Of a stretch of DNA of 44,494 nt, positions 39,844 through 44,494 are shown piece by piece (the first letter of the stretch is position 1; the number at the start of each line of letters is the position of its first letter). The DNA is taken from assembly GCF_001517975.1 (NCBI RefSeq), contig NZ_KQ950186.1, forward strand, positions 1,273-45,766, written 5' to 3'. Origin of the DNA: Thermobifida cellulosilytica TB100 (GTDB lineage: Bacteria; Actinomycetota; Actinomycetes; Streptosporangiales; Streptosporangiaceae). Position numbers and translations under genes: made by a program. A model generated the notes under the pieces. It saw nothing but the letters and a program-made list of their open reading frames with translations. It had not been told where the DNA came from and made no database searches.

Positions 39844-40100
39844 TCTCTCTCCCGATGGGTGAAGACACCGGATGTTCCAGACGTCGTGGCTCAGGACCGA
39901 GCCGTGACAGGAGGGTCACAGGACCCGCGGCGGGACGCGGTGGTGTGGAACAGCCTCGAACGACCGAGACCGGGGGATGTGACTCGCACCGGCTCCTGGA
40001 GCACCCCGGGGACGCCGTACCGTCTCCGTCCGTCCGCACCGGCGAGGTGTTCCCGGAGCGCTTTCCAAGGCCGTATCCAACTTTAAGCTGACAGAGTGAG

Positions 40101-41285
40101 TCAGTCGGCCGGAAAAGGCGAATCCGGCTCGTAGACGGCGGTGGCGTCGTGAGGGGCCGCAACCGGGCGTCCCCTGCGGTACACGGAGGTGACGGCCAGG
40201 GAGTCGTCGAGCACGACGAGGTCGGCGTAACGGCCCGGAGTGAGCTCCCCCACGTCGGCCAGGCGCAGGGCCGCGGCGGGGACCGCGCTCGCCGCGCGCA
40301 GCGCCTCGTGCCGGGGCACGCCGAGGTCGCGGACCGCCCGGCGGACCGCCTCGGGCAGGGTGACCGTGCTGCCGGCGATCGCCCCGGTGGCGGCCAGGCG
40401 GGCGGTGCCGCCGGAGACGCGGACGGGCAGGCCGCCCAGGAGGTAGTCGCCGTCGCCGAGCCCGGCCGCCGCCATGGCGTCGGTGACCAGGGCCAGCCGC
40501 GCGGCCCCGGCGGCCCTCCAGGCCATGCGGGCGGCCTCCGGGTGGACGTGCACGCCGTCGTTGACCAGCTCCACCGTCACCCGGTCGTCGTTGAGCGCGG
40601 CGGCCACCGGCCCCGGGTCGCGGTGGTGGAGCGGGCGCATCTGGTTGAACAGGTGGGTGGCCACGGTGGCCCCGGCGTCGAAGGCGGCGCGGGTGGTCGC
40701 GTGGTCGGCGTCGGTGTGCCCCACGGCCGCGACCACGTCCTCGGCCACGGCGGCGCGGACCAGGTCGAGGGCCCCGGGCAGCTCCGGGGCGAGGGTGACC
40801 ATCCGCACGTGCCCCCGCCCGGCCGCCAGCAGGCGGCGGAACTCGGCCGGGTCGGGCAGGCGCAGCAGCGCCGGGTCGTGCGCCCCGCACCGGCCGGGGG
40901 CCAGGTAGGGGCCCTCCAGGTGGATTCCGGCCAGCTCCCCGGCGTCGCACAGCTCGGCCAGCGCCGCCACCTGGCGCAGCAGGTCGGCGGGGGCGGCGGT
41001 GACCAGGCTGGCCACCAGGGTCGTCACCCCGCGCCGCCGGTGGAAGGCGACCGCGGCCAGCGCGCGCTCGGGGTCGCCCTCGTCGAAGGAGACGCCCGCG
41101 CCGCCGTGGACGTGGACGTCGACGCAGCCGGGCGCGAGCAGGCGGCCGCCCAGGTCGACGGTCTTTCCGGGGGAGGACGGGGCGGTGCCCGGGCCGACCG
41201 CGGCGATCCGCTCGCCCGCGACGCGCAGCCAGCCCTCGACGGTTCCGGAAGGGGTCACCAGACGCGCGTTGGTGAACGTGGCCAC
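40101..41285 (-). CDS. nagA: N-acetylglucosamine-6-phosphate deacetylase
   Basis: Removes acetate from GlcNAc-6-phosphate, the first committed step of amino-sugar use. 394 residues from GTG 41285 (AGGGGG 9 nt upstream); an ATG at 41342 would add 19 residues without conserved sequence. TIM-barrel amidohydrolase with metal and catalytic motifs PGCVDVHVHGG, IHLEGPYL, AVGHTDADH, THLFNQMRPLHHRDPG and LVTDAMAAAG. Links to the lipoprotein NagZ and the PTS genes at 10.6-13.8 kb, though 27 kb away. No nagB nearby. Confidence 0.94.
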   Translation of the reverse strand: MATFTNARLVTPSGTVEGWLRVAGERIAAVGPGTAPSSPGKTVDLGGRLLAPGCVDVHVHGGAGVSFDEGDPERALAAVAFHRRRGVTTLVASLVTAAPADLLRQVAALAELCDAGELAGIHLEGPYLAPGRCGAHDPALLRLPDPAEFRRLLAAGRGHVRMVTLAPELPGALDLVRAAVAEDVVAAVGHTDADHATTRAAFDAGATVATHLFNQMRPLHHRDPGPVAAALNDDRVTVELVNDGVHVHPEAARMAWRAAGAARLALVTDAMAAAGLGDGDYLLGGLPVRVSGGTARLAATGAIAGSTVTLPEAVRRAVRDLGVPRHEALRAASAVPAAALRLADVGELTPGRYADLVVLDDSLAVTSVYRRGRPVAAPHDATAVYEPDSPFPAD

Positions 41286-41345
41286 CGGGACATACCCCCT
41301 GTGTCCTTCATCACCCGTTAACACAGAAAAACCGTCGATCATACA

Positions 41346-41375
41346 TTGACGTTATCCTTGCCTCCGCTTCATCAT
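41346..41375 (+). promoter_or_regulatory. Promoter for the leader peptide and FMN reductase
   Basis: TTGACG (41346-41351) and CATCAT (41370-41375) spaced by 18 bp, with ATG at 41383 beginning 7 nt after the -10. The same CATCAT placement is seen before arsR. The promoter lies divergent to nagA in a 97-bp gap. Confidence 0.5.
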
Positions 41376-41382
41376 GGTGTAC

Positions 41383-41460
41383 ATGTCTGCCGGTGAGCTG
41401 CTCGTCCAGCGTCTGCATGTCGATCTGCGGCAGCAGGCGAGTGCACTCTGTCGTAGCTAG
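41383..41460 (+). CDS. Leader peptide of the actinobacterial HVDL...C type
   Basis: 25-codon ORF, MSAGELLVQRLHVDL followed by a tail ending ALCRS, then TAG at 41458-41460. An in-frame ATG at 41374 lies inside the -10, so 41383 is the likely start of a leaderless message. The RLHVDL...ASALCR pattern is that of short actinobacterial peptides annotated as putative leader peptides ahead of sulfur-related genes. The Cys codon near the end suggests ribosome stalling or attenuation in response to cysteine. It lies 210 nt before an SsuE-like FMN reductase. No clear terminator/antiterminator pair is visible in between, so the mechanism may be translational or Rho-dependent. Confidence 0.65.
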   Translation: MSAGELLVQRLHVDLRQQASALCRS

Positions 41461-41670
41461 CGCCTGTTGCGGGGCCGCTGCCCCCGCTGCTGTTGTCGCG
41501 GTTTCCCTACGCGTGCGTTCGAGCCCCCGGCCCCTTCTGGATCCCCGGTGACAGGAACGTACGTCTGCCGTGCCCGGGAAACCCTCCGTCGCCGTCCCGA
41601 TACCGACGATTCCCTCGCGCTACGTCCCACGCGGCTCCCGCGGGCCGCAATCACCTGGAGATCACCACAT

Positions 41671-42189
41671 ATGACTCGCTTCACCGTGCTCGTCGCCGCT
41701 CCTCAGACCCGTTCCGCCCTTCGCGCCGCGGCCGTCCACACCGCCGACGCGATCGCCGCACACACCGGCCTCGCCGCTGACATCGACACCATCGACCTGG
41801 CCGAACTCGGACCGGAGCTGCTCGCCGAGGAGGTGACGGACGGCGTGGCCGACGCGCTCGCCACGATCGCCGCCACCGACGTGCTCGTCGTGGCCACCCC
41901 CCAGGTGCACGGCAGCTACGCGGGCCTGCTCAAGGTCTTCCTGGACCGGCTGCCGGAGCTGGGCCTGGCCCACGTCATCGCGCTGCCGCTGGCGGCCGTC
42001 GAGGACCTGCGCAACGGCTACAACATCGAGAGCGACCTGCGGGTGCTGCTGTCCGACCTGGGGGCGTGGGTGGCCGAGCCGGGCCTGGTGCTGACCGGCA
42101 CCGAGGTCACCGAGCCGCTGAGCGTCATCGACGCCTGGGCCGAGGTCACCGCGCCCGCACTGCTCCAGGCCCTCAGCGTGGCCGTCTAG
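41671..42189 (+). CDS. NAD(P)H-dependent FMN reductase (SsuE/MsuE-like)
   Basis: 172 residues from ATG 41671 (GGAG 10 nt upstream). Flavodoxin-like fold of the NADPH_dep_FMN_red family, with the flavin loop VVATPQVHGSYAGLLKVFLDRLPEL. Supplies reduced FMN to two-component monooxygenases such as alkanesulfonate monooxygenase SsuD. No SsuD or sulfonate transporter lies in the window. The preceding Cys-containing leader peptide supports a role in sulfur acquisition. Its stop codon shares the CTAG palindrome with the stop of the convergent transporter gene. Confidence 0.85.
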   Translation: MTRFTVLVAAPQTRSALRAAAVHTADAIAAHTGLAADIDTIDLAELGPELLAEEVTDGVADALATIAATDVLVVATPQVHGSYAGLLKVFLDRLPELGLAHVIALPLAAVEDLRNGYNIESDLRVLLSDLGAWVAEPGLVLTGTEVTEPLSVIDAWAEVTAPALLQALSVAV

Positions 42190-43091
42190 GAGACGGCGGG
42201 CAGGGCAGTGGCGCGCTGCCGCGCGGTCTCCTCCTCCACCCGCCCGGCGGCCCGGTGCACCAGCGCCACCACGGCCAGGGTCAGCGCGAAGCCGAGGGCG
42301 CGCAGCGCCAGCGGCAGCGGTTCGGCGGGCAGGGACTCGGCGAAGACCGCGGTCCCGGCGACCACCATGAAGACGTTGCCGACCACGTTCGCGGCGGGCG
42401 CGGTCACCGAGGCGCGCGAACGCTGCATCGAGGTCTGGAAGAGCGCGATGCCCACCGCCCAGCCCAACGCGTACAGGTAGGGGAAGGGGGAGAGCAGGAC
42501 CGGTCCGACCGCGCCGACGATGCCGTGGTCGGCCAGCAGCCCCCCGATGCCCTTGCCCTGCAAGCCCGCGACCCCCTGGGCCAGGCCCGCGGCGCTTCCC
42601 ATGACCGCCGCGGGCGCGTTGCCGCCGCCCGCCACGGCCATGCCGCCCGCACACACCACGAGGGTGACGGCGCTGACCGCGAGCAGGAGGGGCAGGTCGG
42701 CGGTGGTTCCGGCCGCGGCGTCCCGCGGTCCCAGGGACAGGGCCAGCAGGAGCAGCGCCACGGGCATCGCCCCGAGGGCCGCGAGTTCGCCGCGGCTGAT
42801 CCGCTGGCGTTGCAGGAGGGCCACCACCAGCAGGGTCAGGGAGATCCCGCCCGCGAAGGCGGGCTGGACCACGGAGACCGGGGCGAGTCCCAGCGAGACG
42901 ACCAGCCCGACGCTGCCCGCGGCCGCCAGCGCGCACCCGCCCAGCCAGCGGGGGTTGCCGAACAGGACGCGCGCCAGGTGCAGGGGGCGGCGGACGCTGA
43001 TGGCCGCGCAGCGGTGCAGGGCGCGCTGCTCCACGGCCAGGCCGAGGCCGTAGACCACGGCCGAGGCCAGGGCGGCGAGCAGACCGGTCAC
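42186..43091 (-). CDS. EamA/DMT-type multispan membrane protein
   Basis: 301 residues from GTG 43091 (GGAAAGG about 10 nt upstream). About nine or ten hydrophobic segments in two halves, as in the drug/metabolite transporter superfamily: LLAALASAVVYGLGLAVEQ, LAAAGSVGLVVSLGLAPVS, LPLLLAVSAVTLVVCAGG, VVGNVFMVVAGTAVFAE, LGFALTLAVVALV. The start VVYGLGLAVEQRALH fits the actinobacterial DMT/EamA branch that resembles magnesium-transporter-like NIPA proteins. Substrate unknown. It overlaps the FMN reductase gene tail-to-tail by 4 bp. Confidence 0.82.
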   Translation of the reverse strand: MTGLLAALASAVVYGLGLAVEQRALHRCAAISVRRPLHLARVLFGNPRWLGGCALAAAGSVGLVVSLGLAPVSVVQPAFAGGISLTLLVVALLQRQRISRGELAALGAMPVALLLLALSLGPRDAAAGTTADLPLLLAVSAVTLVVCAGGMAVAGGGNAPAAVMGSAAGLAQGVAGLQGKGIGGLLADHGIVGAVGPVLLSPFPYLYALGWAVGIALFQTSMQRSRASVTAPAANVVGNVFMVVAGTAVFAESLPAEPLPLALRALGFALTLAVVALVHRAAGRVEEETARQRATALPAVS

Positions 43092-43231
43092 GGGCGGACC
43101 GCCTTTCCGGGGACGGGGGTGCGGGGCGTGCGCCCCAACGCGGGTTACCCAAGAGTAACCCCTTGTGGGGCAGAACACGAGACCCGGATCACATCCGTTC
43201 CGGCGGGCCGCCCCCAGCGGCACCCCCGCCC

Positions 43232-43262
43232 TTGACCGCCCGGGAACGGCAGGTCCTAGGCT
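43232..43262 (+). promoter_or_regulatory. Promoter of the SGNH hydrolase gene, probably leaderless
   Basis: TTGACC (43232-43237) and TAGGCT (43257-43262) with a 19-bp spacer. The GTG start at 43270 follows 7 nt after the -10, without a ribosome-binding site. Confidence 0.5.
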
Positions 43263-43269
43263 GTCCGGT

Positions 43270-44494
43270 GTGGAGGAGGCAGCCACCCCGCCGCAGGGGG
43301 AGACGGACCGCGACGCCCGTCGCCGGCGGGTGCGGATCCGGCTGCCCGCCACCGGGCTGCTCGCACTCGTGGCGGCCTCCACGGCCCTCACCCTGCTGCT
43401 GCTCCAGCCCCTCTGGGAGGGCTTCCGGGTCGACGGCGACGCGCCCCCCGCGCCCCGGCCGACCGGCGGGTGGGCCCCGCCCGCGGGCACGGCCCGCATC
43501 CTGGTCTCCGGCGACTCCCGCGTGCAGGGCAGCACGGGCGACTACACCTGGCGCTACCGCCTGTGGGAGCACCTGGCCGGGCGCGAGGGCCTCGACGTGG
43601 ACTTCGTGGGACCGCGCACGGACCTGTTCGACCCCGTCTCCGGCCGCTACGGCGACAGCCGCTACGCCGTCGCCGACTTCGACACCGACCACGCCGGGGT
43701 CTGGGGCTCCACCGCCGCCGAGGTCGCCGAGCGGATCGGCCGCGAGGTCCTCGACACCGATCCCCACTACCTGCTGCTGCTCGTCGGGGTCAACGACCTC
43801 GTGGAGGGCGCCTCCGGCGCGGAGGTGCTCGACCGCACCCGCGACATCGTCGCCGCCGCGCGCACGGCCAAGGGCGACCTCCAGGTGGTGATCGGGGAGA
43901 TCCTGCCCGTGTGGGGCACCGAGGACGACCTGGCGGTCAACACCGCCGCGGCCGAGTACAACGCCGCCCTGCCCGCCCTGGCCGACCAGCTCACCCGGCC
44001 CGACTCCCCGGTGGTGGTGGCGCGCACGGCCGCCGACTACGTGCCCGCCGAGGACCACTGGGACGAGGTCCACCCCAACGCGCGCGGCGAGGTCAAGGTC
44101 GCCGCGGCGTTCGCCGACGCCCTCGCCGACCCGCTCGGGCTGGGCAGCCCCTACCCCCGGCCGCTGCCCGAGGTCGCGGTCGGCCCCGCCGCCGCGCCGC
44201 GGGTGCACGCCGAGCAGACCGCCGACGGAGCCCGGGTGAGCTGGGACGGCGTTCCCGGCGCCACCCGCTACGAGGTGTTCCAGCGCCGCACCGCCCCCGA
44301 CCCCGACGAGCGGGTCCGCCTCGCCGAGGTCGCGGCCGAGGCGGACGGCGGCGGCAGCTACGAGGCGACCGGCCTGTTCGCCGGGGCCTCCTACGAGTTC
44401 GAGGTCCGCCCGCTCAAGGGCGGCGACCCCGGACCGGTCTCCGAACCGGTCCGCCTGGAGGTGACCGCCGACCCGCCGCCCGCCCCCGAGGGGG
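43270..44494 (+). CDS. Membrane-anchored or secreted SGNH hydrolase with fibronectin-III domain (3' end beyond window)
   Basis: At least 408 residues from GTG 43270; no stop before the right edge. A short cytosolic Arg-rich start is followed by one hydrophobic segment (about 30-48, LLALVAASTALTLLLLQ), then the GDSL/SGNH hydrolase domain (about 75-295): block I LVSGDSRVQGST with the catalytic Ser, block III VGVNDLVEG, block V DHWDEVHPNARGE with Asp/His. From about 310 a fibronectin type III module begins (ARVSWDGVPGATRYEVFQRR, GLFAGASYEFEVRPL). This esterase/lipase class often acts on cell-wall polysaccharide acetyl groups or lignocellulose side chains. The target here is unknown. Confidence 0.85.
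   Translation, partial: MEEAATPPQGETDRDARRRRVRIRLPATGLLALVAASTALTLLLLQPLWEGFRVDGDAPPAPRPTGGWAPPAGTARILVSGDSRVQGSTGDYTWRYRLWEHLAGREGLDVDFVGPRTDLFDPVSGRYGDSRYAVADFDTDHAGVWGSTAAEVAERIGREVLDTDPHYLLLLVGVNDLVEGASGAEVLDRTRDIVAAARTAKGDLQVVIGEILPVWGTEDDLAVNTAAAEYNAALPALADQLTRPDSPVVVARTAADYVPAEDHWDEVHPNARGEVKVAAAFADALADPLGLGSPYPRPLPEVAVGPAAAPRVHAEQTADGARVSWDGVPGATRYEVFQRRTAPDPDERVRLAEVAAEADGGGSYEATGLFAGASYEFEVRPLKGGDPGPVSEPVRLEVTADPPPAPEG

Overview
The window is a stretch of very GC-rich (about 70%) chromosome from an actinomycete. The gene order mtrA-mtrB-lpqB-comF-hpf-regulator-secA, the frequent GTG starts, the heavy G/C third-position bias, the TAGACT/TAGGCT-type -10 boxes set directly in front of start codons, and a tmRNA tag reading ANSKRTEFALAA all fit the Nocardiopsaceae, probably Thermobifida or a close relative (the family is an inference from memory). 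No plasmid, phage, IS element or CRISPR array is visible. Most of the window is core chromosome, with accessory character mainly in the wall-polymer and arsenic genes.

Layout. 1-4.8 kb: the 3' part of mtrA, then mtrB, lpqB and a ComF-type phosphoribosyltransferase, i.e. the envelope/cell-cycle two-component system. 4.8-10.4 kb: a long structured leader, hibernation factor hpf, a LuxR-type response regulator broken by one extra G in a G8 run, and secA, preceded by a possible 23-codon leaderless ORF that ends 2 nt before the secA start. 10.6-13.8 kb: a small PTS operon (EIIA, HAD phosphatase, HPr) followed by a lipoprotein GH3 beta-N-acetylhexosaminidase. 13.8-18.8 kb: an acyl-CoA dehydrogenase with a TetR-type operator, two HAD-like proteins (one with Asn for the nucleophile), a DUF6912-like protein and an unknown membrane/coiled-coil protein. 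18.8-25.0 kb: the 1,616-residue NAD-glutamate dehydrogenase and a TPR-like protein. 25.0-31.4 kb: prfB (no frameshift site), ftsE, ftsX, smpB, a lipoprotein penicillin-binding-protein homologue that has lost all three active-site motifs, and ssrA (tmRNA), the RNA partner of SmpB. 31.5-33.8 kb: divergent arsM/arsR, a thiamine-binding-type protein and a small actinomycete protein behind repeated operator-like sites. 33.8-39.8 kb: wall teichoic acid genes on the minus strand: a GT2 glycosyltransferase, a membrane-anchored TagF/TarL-like polymerase and a fused CDP-ribitol synthase (cytidylyltransferase plus SDR reductase). 40.1-44.5 kb: nagA, a 25-codon Cys-containing leader peptide ahead of an SsuE-like FMN reductase, an EamA-type transporter and a secreted or anchored SGNH hydrolase with a fibronectin-III domain that runs off the right edge.

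How the genes fit together. Much of the window concerns the cell envelope: MtrAB/LpqB signalling, FtsEX control of wall hydrolysis, a degenerate PBP, wall teichoic acid synthesis, and NagZ/NagA plus PTS parts for amino-sugar recovery. A second theme is translation quality control and stress (hpf, prfB, smpB, ssrA). The points most worth following are the inactive-looking PBP between smpB and ssrA, the four 11-bp direct repeats upstream of the teichoic acid glycosyltransferase, the leader peptide ahead of the FMN reductase, the small ORF coupled to secA, and the shared TCACGTAT-N-GTGA sites.
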